Source of the DNA: Emergomyces orientalis
Taxonomy: Eukaryota; Ascomycota; Eurotiomycetes; Onygenales; Ajellomycetaceae
DNA length: 52,057 bases
Direction: 5' to 3'
NCBI GenBank assembly: GCA_002110485.1
Contig: MOWL01000011.1
Coordinates: forward strand, 1-52,057
A program made the position numbers and the translations under genes. Of the stretch, positions 32,389-41,782 are shown piece after piece (the stretch's first letter is position 1; every line of letters begins with the position of its first letter). The notes beneath the pieces are model-generated. The model saw only the letters and a program-made list of their open reading frames with translations. It ran no database searches and had not been told where the DNA came from.

Positions 32389-32433
32389 CGACATCTCCCT
32401 CCGTCAGCGCTGACATAATCCACGTGACGTACT

Positions 32434-32752
32434 TCATCGACATCCGTTATCCCAGTAAACTGGCAAACCTCCATGCTCCTGCATATCATTCAATGTCATC
32501 TTGGCATGCACTTCGTACCCCCCAGGGACCCTTTTTATATTTCGTCGAGGAGATGGAATGGCGACAAACCGATCGGAGCTGTAAGACAAGTCGGTGGGAC
32601 TCATTGGCCCATTGATTATGATTGGGTCTTCTGTGAGGAGTGAGTGAGGTGTGAGAAATGTTTTCACCGAACGGGGGCTGAGCCTTACCAGCAGAACCCG
32701 AGTATTTCCACGGCTTTTCTTGTAAATCTATCCGTCCTACTACCTCATACAT
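32434..32752 (-). CDS. Hypothetical 86-aa protein, two exons
   Basis: Exon 1 is 32752-32689 and exon 2 is 32630-32434. The 58-nt intron has a strong GTAAGG donor and CACAG acceptor and preserves frame. The product starts MYEVVGRIDLQEKPWKY and ends GGLPVYWDNGCR. No known domain is recognised and upstream exons are possible. The clean intron is the main evidence that it is, or was, a gene. Confidence 0.4.
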
Positions 32753-32785
32753 CTCATGCCCGTTTCGCTTAGATCAATAAATGCA

Positions 32786-32870
32786 AGACAGGAGAAGCAT
32801 TACCCTCCTACATCCCGAACAACGTGCGAGAATTACCCAAAACCTCGAAAGTCCAGAAGGGACGGCAAAG
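32786..32870 (+). pseudogene. Duplicated 3' fragment of the 30325-30705 gene
   Basis: ACAGGAGAAGCATTACCC and following bases match 30600-30683 with about 80% identity by eye, covering the C-terminal coding part only. No upstream coding part accompanies it, so it is a dead fragment. Confidence 0.65.
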
Positions 32871-33059
32871 GGAACATGAATTCAATGGCAATTGTATGAG
32901 ACAGTTAGCATGCTTGATATTGTAGCTGTGCAAAGCTTGCATGGCCTTGAGTGTGGTGTGTTGCACATATGATAAAATAAAAAGGAATGGAAAAACGGAT
33001 GGAAAAACGGATGGAACAATGAAAACTCTTTGACGCTATAAATCTACATGTACTTCTGA

Positions 33060-36000
33060 GCGACCAGCTCGCAAAAGTGCGCCGTCGACTAGTTCAATAT
33101 GACGGGTTGTCATGATTAACACTTGGCCATCTCCTACACCGTCGACAACATCAAGTTAGTGTGGTCAGAGAAGCCATTCCCTCAGGCGAGCTTGAATTAA
33201 ACAGTATGCATTGAGATGGCCAATATAAGCGATACTTCACTATAACACATCTATTCAGTTTCAATCAGAGCTATCGCATCATCATACGCCTTAATAATAG
33301 GATTATATAGCCTTTTTGGGTCTTGCGGTGTTCCAACGATAAGTCCTTCCTCCCCATGAGGAAATAGTATGCGCCGTATGGTTCTGCAGAGTGGTTTGAC
33401 CCAGTCAAACCATGGAGGAAATTCTTTCATCAGGATGCGCTCAAAGCCGCCAGCTTCCATGTTGCCGCGCTTGCTATTTGCAATTTTCTCGTAGTTTCCA
33501 GCATACCATTCCTTTAACATACTAGATTCGGACCTTTCTTGTAGTTGATGAGATGTTTGTGGCGGTTTAAACTCCCAACCGTGATGGGCACATTGCCAGA
33601 TAAGCACGTAGAAGAACGACTCGAGATCATGCCGATAGGTATGGTCGATATTAAGTAGCACCTCGATCGCCATGAACTCCATCGTGCCAGTCTGGTGCCG
33701 TGCACCGCTTCGCCCGCTACCGACTTCTTTGGCAAGATCTAGATCGATTAGCATACCCGAGTGACCATCCGCCTTATCTGGATCAGTTATTATTATATTG
33801 TTCTCCGAAATATCCCGATGAAGGATGTTCCCATCCAGGTAAAGAGACCGGTGCGCCTTTATTGCATCGCGAAGCGCCTTGAGCAGCTCCAAGGGTGACT
33901 TGTACCTGTAGATCGGCCGGCCAGCGGGTGATATCACAAGACAGCGGAGGACACGGTTGTCATAGGGTTCCTCACCATTACTGTCGAAGAGGCTTGGCTT
34001 GTGCGCCGACTGAACGGAGAAAGCTAGTTCATTCTCCTGCTGGGTGTCCCTCGACAGTTGATTGATGGAACGCGATCGTTTGGATGCCTGCATCCCCTTG
34101 TCCGGGGATCTGCGCTTCCTGGAAGACGATTTTCGACGGATATCTAAGCGACAGGGCTCGGTGAGCGGCTGAGATTGATGAAACGAGGAGGCTGTACTGG
34201 GGGGTGCGCTTTTGAAGTCATGTCGCTTGTCGTCGAATGTCAGGCCGCAGCGCACATCGGCGATACTAGTGATGGCACTATGGCCAATGATCCTGGCGAC
34301 CCCTTGGACATTTTGTTGACCCGCTAGCTCGAGGAGTTCCGCCTCCGGCCGCCGCTTGTCCGACACCCACGAGAATTTGGCTACGCCCTCCACTTGTCCA
34401 TTGTGTGCGACAAAACATGTTGTCCCGCGACACACGATGGCACGTTGAAAGGAAAGCATTTCACCCAGCCGTAGCACCTTTTCCTCTGAGTTCCCAGGCC
34501 CTTTGACGGTTATTGATTTGCTGCCGCCTTCATCCCTAGCAATAAAGGTGTCCAGTCCCAGCTCCTCGTCGCTCATCATGGTGTAGCCCACAAGCACCTG
34601 AAAGAACCGTCTCGAGTCCGCGTAGACGTCGATGATGCCCGAGCTGTAGGGGCCCGAGCGGTCGAACACCCACGCCTCCATCTTGGTCCCGCAGACGGCG
34701 AATGCGTGGACGAACCGCCGGGTGGGCTGCGCAGCAAAGACCTCGCGCACGCAGCGGCCCATCTGCAGCAGTGTGGTTTTGGTCCCGATCTTCTCCTTTG
34801 GTTTTTTGAGCTCACCAACCACCAGGATGTCTCTCCAGTCGTGTTTGTTTCGCGAGGGGCTCCCACCCCTAGCTCTCAAAAGAAGGTCGACTTGCCGTTC
34901 CGCTTTCGAACCGGTAAGATCCGCTTTGCTCGCCGTGGTGTGGTAGGTGCCGCGTGATTGCGAGAGAAGGTCTTCTTGAAGACGAAACCACCAGGCAAGG
35001 ACATCGTCCTGTGTAGGAGGATCAGGAAACTGGGCCCAATTACCGTCGCTGTCTGGGGCCAGCACGCGTTGACAGACGGCATCTGCTTTGCCGCTCCAGT
35101 CTTTTCCCTCGAAGTACTTGTCGAAGAAGCCTTCGACGTCTCGAAAGGTGCAGCCACGTATCTCCTCGAAGATTCTCGGATTCACCAACTCACGCGTCTG
35201 CTCGGAACCTTTCTGCGATGACGAGGTGGATTTGACTGGGGTGCCGTCGAAGGAGGGGGGGACGCTCGCCGGAGGAGTTGATCGAGGGATGGTGTCAATG
35301 AGGGTAAATACAGCTTTCCAGACATCGAAGTTCCAGGTTTCGACGTTCTCGGATTCAGTGGGAGGCCTTTGAATAACCAGGTGCACTAGCGGCCGGTAGT
35401 CGTCGTACTTGAAGTTTCCTTGTACCTTTCGGAGACGCTCGACTAAGTGTGCTAGATCAGACACCATATCCCCGTTACTCATTCGCGAGCGAAGGCTGTA
35501 AGCTGCATCCTCTCCCTGTAAAGCAGAGAGGAGTTTTGAAATCGCATTTCGATAGAGTTGGTCAAGGCTCTCATCAGCGCCATCATAAATTAGACGCGAC
35601 TCATATATTCTTTCGGCTTCCTGAAGCGCGCCTCGTAAACGATCGACTAAGTTGGTTAGAGGATGGTTCTCGATAATGTTGCGATCTTCTTGTGAAAGTC
35701 CCATCATTTTGACGGTATAAAAGACCGTTGAGTTGGTGCGAGGTTAACTAGGAGTTGTAAGGGGAGAAAAGTTAGGTTGGTATGCTAATTTTATGTGATG
35801 AATGGGAAGCAAACACAGGAACAAAAATGAGAAAAAAATGCAGAATTGTTAGGAAGTTATGATGTATGATATCTGCGAGAGAAGATAGCTCGCTGGGAAC
35901 AGATGCTGGTATATATGATCAAAGGGAGGATTATGGTCAAAGGGTTGATCCGGCTTGGCTTTGATGCAGAAGAATGTGGGAACGGATAGAGCCGCCGAGC

Positions 36001-36363
36001 AAGGAACCGGGTGGAGATTAATCCTATTCGATCGCGACGGAATGGTAATAAGCGCGAACAAAATAGGGGATTGATTCGTATTTTGAGGAAGGCCGGCTAT
36101 TCCCATTTAGGATGAAAACAGGCCTGGTCATGCCAGGTGCCGTTCTTAGGTTATCCAGCCATGTACATCAATTACACCATATCACATAACATTATTAGTG
36201 AAAAAAAAAAAAAAAAAAACTAATCATGACACCCTTTCAACCCACCTTGAGGTTTAACCGTCCACACATAAAGTCAGTATTGGGTTTTTATGATAGTACG
36301 GTTTGCTGGGGCGGCACTCTCGGATTAATAGTTTTTCCGAGGCTCTAGATTTGACGCCGCTTA
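33060..36363 (-). repeat. Left arm of 7.2-kb inverted repeat
   Basis: The 3304-bp arm is the reverse complement of 36914-40217 (coordinates sum to 73277). It carries the FunK1 gene with its upstream region. By eye the arms are identical except for a 51-bp patch (33467-33517) and a base at the outer tip; even a 19-base A/T run (36201-36219) has equal length in both arms. Confidence 0.95.
33251..35707 (-). CDS. FunK1 protein kinase with N-terminal PD-(D/E)xK-like region (left copy)
   Basis: Intronless 818-aa frame with ATG at 35707. Residues 1-150 are largely helical. About 260-345 hold a nuclease-like core with D290/D293 and E299-L300-K301 in DWRDILVVGELKK, matching the D...(D/E)xK pattern of restriction-like folds. 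The kinase has VAKF (K444), HRDIS (D632) with N636/N637, LIDLDLA (D655, in place of DFG), and a GTMEF-type activation segment. A basic linker (523-547, RKRRSPDK and SKRSRS) looks like a nuclear signal. FunK1 is a fungal-specific kinase family; nuclease-like plus kinase domains also define Spok spore-killer proteins, in which killing and resistance map to these parts. Such a role here is inference. It is transcribed outward from the palindrome centre. Confidence 0.85.
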   Translation of the reverse strand: MMGLSQEDRNIIENHPLTNLVDRLRGALQEAERIYESRLIYDGADESLDQLYRNAISKLLSALQGEDAAYSLRSRMSNGDMVSDLAHLVERLRKVQGNFKYDDYRPLVHLVIQRPPTESENVETWNFDVWKAVFTLIDTIPRSTPPASVPPSFDGTPVKSTSSSQKGSEQTRELVNPRIFEEIRGCTFRDVEGFFDKYFEGKDWSGKADAVCQRVLAPDSDGNWAQFPDPPTQDDVLAWWFRLQEDLLSQSRGTYHTTASKADLTGSKAERQVDLLLRARGGSPSRNKHDWRDILVVGELKKPKEKIGTKTTLLQMGRCVREVFAAQPTRRFVHAFAVCGTKMEAWVFDRSGPYSSGIIDVYADSRRFFQVLVGYTMMSDEELGLDTFIARDEGGSKSITVKGPGNSEEKVLRLGEMLSFQRAIVCRGTTCFVAHNGQVEGVAKFSWVSDKRRPEAELLELAGQQNVQGVARIIGHSAITSIADVRCGLTFDDKRHDFKSAPPSTASSFHQSQPLTEPCRLDIRRKSSSRKRRSPDKGMQASKRSRSINQLSRDTQQENELAFSVQSAHKPSLFDSNGEEPYDNRVLRCLVISPAGRPIYRYKSPLELLKALRDAIKAHRSLYLDGNILHRDISENNIIITDPDKADGHSGMLIDLDLAKEVGSGRSGARHQTGTMEFMAIEVLLNIDHTYRHDLESFFYVLIWQCAHHGWEFKPPQTSHQLQERSESSMLKEWYAGNYEKIANSKRGNMEAGGFERILMKEFPPWFDWVKPLCRTIRRILFPHGEEGLIVGTPQDPKRLYNPIIKAYDDAIALIETE

Positions 36364-36913
36364 ATGTTAGAATTATTTTATGAACGGTATAATGCAAAGT
36401 GTTCGTAACAGTGCTGTAGTTTTCAGGTACGACTAGGCTGGGGACTTTTGCTGGATTTGTCATCTGAAACTATCTTGGGACTTTAATTGATACAAGCAAT
36501 GCTGTGAAAGTGAAAAATGGACGTAGTTCAGGAATGACGGAGCGCATCCTTTAGCCACTGTGTAATTACTGGCTCAATATCTTTCTCGCAGTCGGGAGGA
36601 AAGAAAGGATAGGTGGGATGCGAACTTCGTTTCACCTTTGATCTCACTTTTGATGCCGCTTTGGCTGCAGTGTCTTCAAGTGGCTGCATTCTGCACAGCT
36701 TGGGTGATATGCCAGTCGAATATGACAGGGGAATGTATATCTGTTCCAAAGATTAGAACCCGAGTAGGCAACAGTGTCTATATATATCCCCTGCATCATG
36801 AATGCTGTAACGCAATCGACTTAAAGTGATGTGAAATTCAACCCTGGTATCTCTTAGCACCAAGTACAAGATTTTTCGCCTGATTCTGCCTCCAAGTTAG
36901 TATCTCAGGGGGC
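36364..36913. other. 550-bp unique spacer at palindrome centre
   Basis: Non-repeated DNA between the two arms. It contains a 73-codon minus-strand frame (36528-36749: TAAKAASKVRSKVKR, then FPPDCEKDIEPVITQW) that could be the last exon of a lost gene; no domain or partner exon is recognised. Confidence 0.6.
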
Positions 36914-39900
36914 TAAGCGGCGTCAAATCTAGAGCCTCGGAAAAACTATTAATCCGAGAGTGCCGCCCCAGCAAACCGTACTATCATAAAAACCCAATAC
37001 TGACTTTATGTGTGGACGGTTAAACCTCAAGGTGGGTTGAAAGGGTGTCATGATTAGTTTTTTTTTTTTTTTTTTTCACTAATAATGTTATGTGATATGG
37101 TGTAATTGATGTACATGGCTGGATAACCTAAGAACGGCACCTGGCATGACCAGGCCTGTTTTCATCCTAAATGGGAATAGCCGGCCTTCCTCAAAATACG
37201 AATCAATCCCCTATTTTGTTCGCGCTTATTACCATTCCGTCGCGATCGAATAGGATTAATCTCCACCCGGTTCCTTGCTCGGCGGCTCTATCCGTTCCCA
37301 CATTCTTCTGCATCAAAGCCAAGCCGGATCAACCCTTTGACCATAATCCTCCCTTTGATCATATATACCAGCATCTGTTCCCAGCGAGCTATCTTCTCTC
37401 GCAGATATCATACATCATAACTTCCTAACAATTCTGCATTTTTTTCTCATTTTTGTTCCTGTGTTTGCTTCCCATTCATCACATAAAATTAGCATACCAA
37501 CCTAACTTTTCTCCCCTTACAACTCCTAGTTAACCTCGCACCAACTCAACGGTCTTTTATACCGTCAAAATGATGGGACTTTCACAAGAAGATCGCAACA
37601 TTATCGAGAACCATCCTCTAACCAACTTAGTCGATCGTTTACGAGGCGCGCTTCAGGAAGCCGAAAGAATATATGAGTCGCGTCTAATTTATGATGGCGC
37701 TGATGAGAGCCTTGACCAACTCTATCGAAATGCGATTTCAAAACTCCTCTCTGCTTTACAGGGAGAGGATGCAGCTTACAGCCTTCGCTCGCGAATGAGT
37801 AACGGGGATATGGTGTCTGATCTAGCACACTTAGTCGAGCGTCTCCGAAAGGTACAAGGAAACTTCAAGTACGACGACTACCGGCCGCTAGTGCACCTGG
37901 TTATTCAAAGGCCTCCCACTGAATCCGAGAACGTCGAAACCTGGAACTTCGATGTCTGGAAAGCTGTATTTACCCTCATTGACACCATCCCTCGATCAAC
38001 TCCTCCGGCGAGCGTCCCCCCCTCCTTCGACGGCACCCCAGTCAAATCCACCTCGTCATCGCAGAAAGGTTCCGAGCAGACGCGTGAGTTGGTGAATCCG
38101 AGAATCTTCGAGGAGATACGTGGCTGCACCTTTCGAGACGTCGAAGGCTTCTTCGACAAGTACTTCGAGGGAAAAGACTGGAGCGGCAAAGCAGATGCCG
38201 TCTGTCAACGCGTGCTGGCCCCAGACAGCGACGGTAATTGGGCCCAGTTTCCTGATCCTCCTACACAGGACGATGTCCTTGCCTGGTGGTTTCGTCTTCA
38301 AGAAGACCTTCTCTCGCAATCACGCGGCACCTACCACACCACGGCGAGCAAAGCGGATCTTACCGGTTCGAAAGCGGAACGGCAAGTCGACCTTCTTTTG
38401 AGAGCTAGGGGTGGGAGCCCCTCGCGAAACAAACACGACTGGAGAGACATCCTGGTGGTTGGTGAGCTCAAAAAACCAAAGGAGAAGATCGGGACCAAAA
38501 CCACACTGCTGCAGATGGGCCGCTGCGTGCGCGAGGTCTTTGCTGCGCAGCCCACCCGGCGGTTCGTCCACGCATTCGCCGTCTGCGGGACCAAGATGGA
38601 GGCGTGGGTGTTCGACCGCTCGGGCCCCTACAGCTCGGGCATCATCGACGTCTACGCGGACTCGAGACGGTTCTTTCAGGTGCTTGTGGGCTACACCATG
38701 ATGAGCGACGAGGAGCTGGGACTGGACACCTTTATTGCTAGGGATGAAGGCGGCAGCAAATCAATAACCGTCAAAGGGCCTGGGAACTCAGAGGAAAAGG
38801 TGCTACGGCTGGGTGAAATGCTTTCCTTTCAACGTGCCATCGTGTGTCGCGGGACAACATGTTTTGTCGCACACAATGGACAAGTGGAGGGCGTAGCCAA
38901 ATTCTCGTGGGTGTCGGACAAGCGGCGGCCGGAGGCGGAACTCCTCGAGCTAGCGGGTCAACAAAATGTCCAAGGGGTCGCCAGGATCATTGGCCATAGT
39001 GCCATCACTAGTATCGCCGATGTGCGCTGCGGCCTGACATTCGACGACAAGCGACATGACTTCAAAAGCGCACCCCCCAGTACAGCCTCCTCGTTTCATC
39101 AATCTCAGCCGCTCACCGAGCCCTGTCGCTTAGATATCCGTCGAAAATCGTCTTCCAGGAAGCGCAGATCCCCGGACAAGGGGATGCAGGCATCCAAACG
39201 ATCGCGTTCCATCAATCAACTGTCGAGGGACACCCAGCAGGAGAATGAACTAGCTTTCTCCGTTCAGTCGGCGCACAAGCCAAGCCTCTTCGACAGTAAT
39301 GGTGAGGAACCCTATGACAACCGTGTCCTCCGCTGTCTTGTGATATCACCCGCTGGCCGGCCGATCTACAGGTACAAGTCACCCTTGGAGCTGCTCAAGG
39401 CGCTTCGCGATGCAATAAAGGCGCACCGGTCTCTTTACCTGGATGGGAACATCCTTCATCGGGATATTTCGGAGAACAATATAATAATAACTGATCCAGA
39501 TAAGGCGGATGGTCACTCGGGTATGCTAATCGATCTAGATCTTGCCAAAGAAGTCGGTAGCGGGCGAAGCGGTGCACGGCACCAGACTGGCACGATGGAG
39601 TTCATGGCGATCGAGGTGCTACTTAATATCGACCATACCTATCGGCATGATCTCGAGTCGTTCTTCTACGTGCTTATCTGGCAATGTGCCCATCACGGTT
39701 GGGAGTTTAAACCGCCACAAACATCTCATCAACTACAAGAAAGGTCCGAATCTAGTATGCTCAAGAAATGGTACACCGGCAACTACGAGGAAATTGCAAC
39801 TTATAAACGAGGCAACATGGAAGCTGGCGGCTTTGAGCGCATCCTGATGAAAGAATTTCCTCCATGGTTTGACTGGGTCAAACCACTCTGCAGAACCATA

Positions 39901-40217
39901 CGGCGCATACTATTTCCTCATGGGGAGGAAGGACTTATCGTTGGAACACCGCAAGACCCAAAAAGGCTATATAATCCTATTATTAAGGCGTATGATGATG
40001 CGATAGCTCTGATTGAAACTGAATAGATGTGTTATAGTGAAGTATCGCTTATATTGGCCATCTCAATGCATACTGTTTAATTCAAGCTCGCCTGAGGGAA
40101 TGGCTTCTCTGACCACACTAACTTGATGTTGTCGACGGTGTAGGAGATGGCCAAGTGTTAATCATGACAACCCGTCATATTGAACTAGTCGACGGCGCAC
40201 TTTTGCGAGCCGGTCGC
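36914..40217 (+). repeat. Right arm of 7.2-kb inverted repeat
   Basis: Reverse complement of 33060-36363. The outer junction has one mismatch at about 40211, then homology stops after GGTCGC. Flanks outside the two arms are unrelated and no target duplication is visible. Confidence 0.95.
37570..40026 (+). CDS. FunK1 protein kinase with N-terminal PD-(D/E)xK-like region (right copy)
   Basis: 818-aa twin of 33251-35707 with all nuclease-like and kinase motifs identical. The only protein differences are E733K, A736T, K741E, N744T and S745Y, caused by 14 base changes within 39760-39810. About 650 bp of upstream DNA is inside the arm, so both copies probably share promoter elements and are fired outward from start codons 1.86 kb apart. 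As for the left copy, Spok-like toxin-antidote function is only a hypothesis; a plain regulatory kinase is the alternative. Confidence 0.85.
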   Translation: MMGLSQEDRNIIENHPLTNLVDRLRGALQEAERIYESRLIYDGADESLDQLYRNAISKLLSALQGEDAAYSLRSRMSNGDMVSDLAHLVERLRKVQGNFKYDDYRPLVHLVIQRPPTESENVETWNFDVWKAVFTLIDTIPRSTPPASVPPSFDGTPVKSTSSSQKGSEQTRELVNPRIFEEIRGCTFRDVEGFFDKYFEGKDWSGKADAVCQRVLAPDSDGNWAQFPDPPTQDDVLAWWFRLQEDLLSQSRGTYHTTASKADLTGSKAERQVDLLLRARGGSPSRNKHDWRDILVVGELKKPKEKIGTKTTLLQMGRCVREVFAAQPTRRFVHAFAVCGTKMEAWVFDRSGPYSSGIIDVYADSRRFFQVLVGYTMMSDEELGLDTFIARDEGGSKSITVKGPGNSEEKVLRLGEMLSFQRAIVCRGTTCFVAHNGQVEGVAKFSWVSDKRRPEAELLELAGQQNVQGVARIIGHSAITSIADVRCGLTFDDKRHDFKSAPPSTASSFHQSQPLTEPCRLDIRRKSSSRKRRSPDKGMQASKRSRSINQLSRDTQQENELAFSVQSAHKPSLFDSNGEEPYDNRVLRCLVISPAGRPIYRYKSPLELLKALRDAIKAHRSLYLDGNILHRDISENNIIITDPDKADGHSGMLIDLDLAKEVGSGRSGARHQTGTMEFMAIEVLLNIDHTYRHDLESFFYVLIWQCAHHGWEFKPPQTSHQLQERSESSMLKKWYTGNYEEIATYKRGNMEAGGFERILMKEFPPWFDWVKPLCRTIRRILFPHGEEGLIVGTPQDPKRLYNPIIKAYDDAIALIETE

Positions 40218-41782
40218 GTGGATGTGAAAACCGAGTTCCGCTCGTCCTCTCACTGCGCTTCTATTTTTCTCACTAAAAAGACATTTCAAGAACTTATAGT
40301 CTAAAGAGCTTGATCAAAATTTTTTTAAATTTAATTCTAAATAGAAATAGGGCAGCGACGCTGATGCTACTATATAGACTGTGTATAATGTTGAATTTTA
40401 CAAACTGAAAACTATATCTCGCTTTGCTACGGCGCATGCATGCACGATAAGCCCTATTGCCTCGAAAAGATTCCATGTACAATCACGTGGAACGGGCCTC
40501 CAAGTGCTGACGCGCGGTTTTCTGAGGGAACATTACATAGATTTTCTATTTGCGATTGCGTAAATGGAATTCTTTCAAGTGTGGCAGGCATCCTCCAAAA
40601 GCTGGCACAGCTACCTAGTCTTAGTATAGGAAGATACCTTGTTATGTTTGTTTTGTTCGTCGAGTGGTGCAATAAGACAAACAAGGGGGGTGTAATTGTT
40701 TGTTTACTCCTGTATCAGAGGCGTAGACGAGCGACTGGATGAGGGCGCAGGCCCCTTCGCACATTCACTGGTTGATTTTCCATTACGCTACCTCAAAACC
40801 TTCTGTGGAAAGTCATGACCGTCCTCAGTCTTCCCCGAGTCAGTCAAAGGCATGCTATATTAAAGACAAAACAAGAGCGTGGCCCAGCCACGCCATTTCA
40901 GAGAATAGGGAAAATTTTACCTCGAGAATGGAGCAAGCCGTGGCCCGGCCATGTCATTTCAGAGAATAGGGGATATTTTACCCCAAGAATGGAACAAGCC
41001 ATGACCAAGTCATGACATTTCAGAGTTGCCTTTTCCCTTTTCCCTTTTTTTTAGCATCCAATCTCCCTCACCAAAGTGTCGCCATCTGGCGTAGAAGAAC
41101 TGAAGCCCTTGACGGATGCCGTTTTTTTGAGTGAAAGGCAACAAAGAATGAAGATCCTCCAGGGGCTCAATTCGCCTTGCGGATTGAAAAAAAAAGATTT
41201 TGTGAAAAGAAGTCTGCGGACTGCCATGGGAATTTCCCCTCGCCTGGGGACAATAAATTGAAAGCTAGGCCCTATACAAGCTTAACATTGGCGATGAATC
41301 CGCGAAGATGTGTAGTCTTCATTTCTACTGCTTGATAGTGCTACAGGCTATCTTGCTGCTCAACATTTTGAGTCAATAATTTACAATGATCATTTGATCG
41401 GCAAACTATATAATTAATTTTCTTTGAAGGGTATTGACAGTTATCTTGTTGGTACTGCAAAAAAGCTAGGGAGGTGATGATAGTAGCTGTGTGGCTATGA
41501 AAAAGTACTCATAAATTGATGTCAGAAAACGTTACATACAAAAAACACCATTTACCAATGGTTAGATAGTGAACAACACAATATTTGGTCTACATGTTGA
41601 ATGTAGATTACAGGTTGAATGCATGCGTCGAATTGAGGGGCTGAATGGGAGTAAAGCAGAGGGAGCGGAGTGGAGGGGGAAAGAAAAATGGGTGGAGAGA
41701 AGAAGGGTGAAAGGAAACGAAAGTGAAAGGCCAGAAGAGGAAGGAAGAGGTGAAAGCTGAACCAAAAAAAGAGAAAAGAAGA
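40218..41782. other. Intergenic with a short tandem repeat
   Basis: No supported gene. 40872-41030 holds 2.5 copies of a 61-62-bp unit (CAAGCCGTGGCC...CATTTCAGAGAATAGGG...). 41640-41780 is strongly purine-rich on the plus strand (GAAAG/GGAAG runs), lying just past the stop of the next gene on the minus strand. Confidence 0.6.

Noticed and set aside
34576..35372. Long antisense frames inside both FunK1 genes
   Set aside because: They occur identically in both arms as shadows of the GC-rich coding strand and have no motifs.
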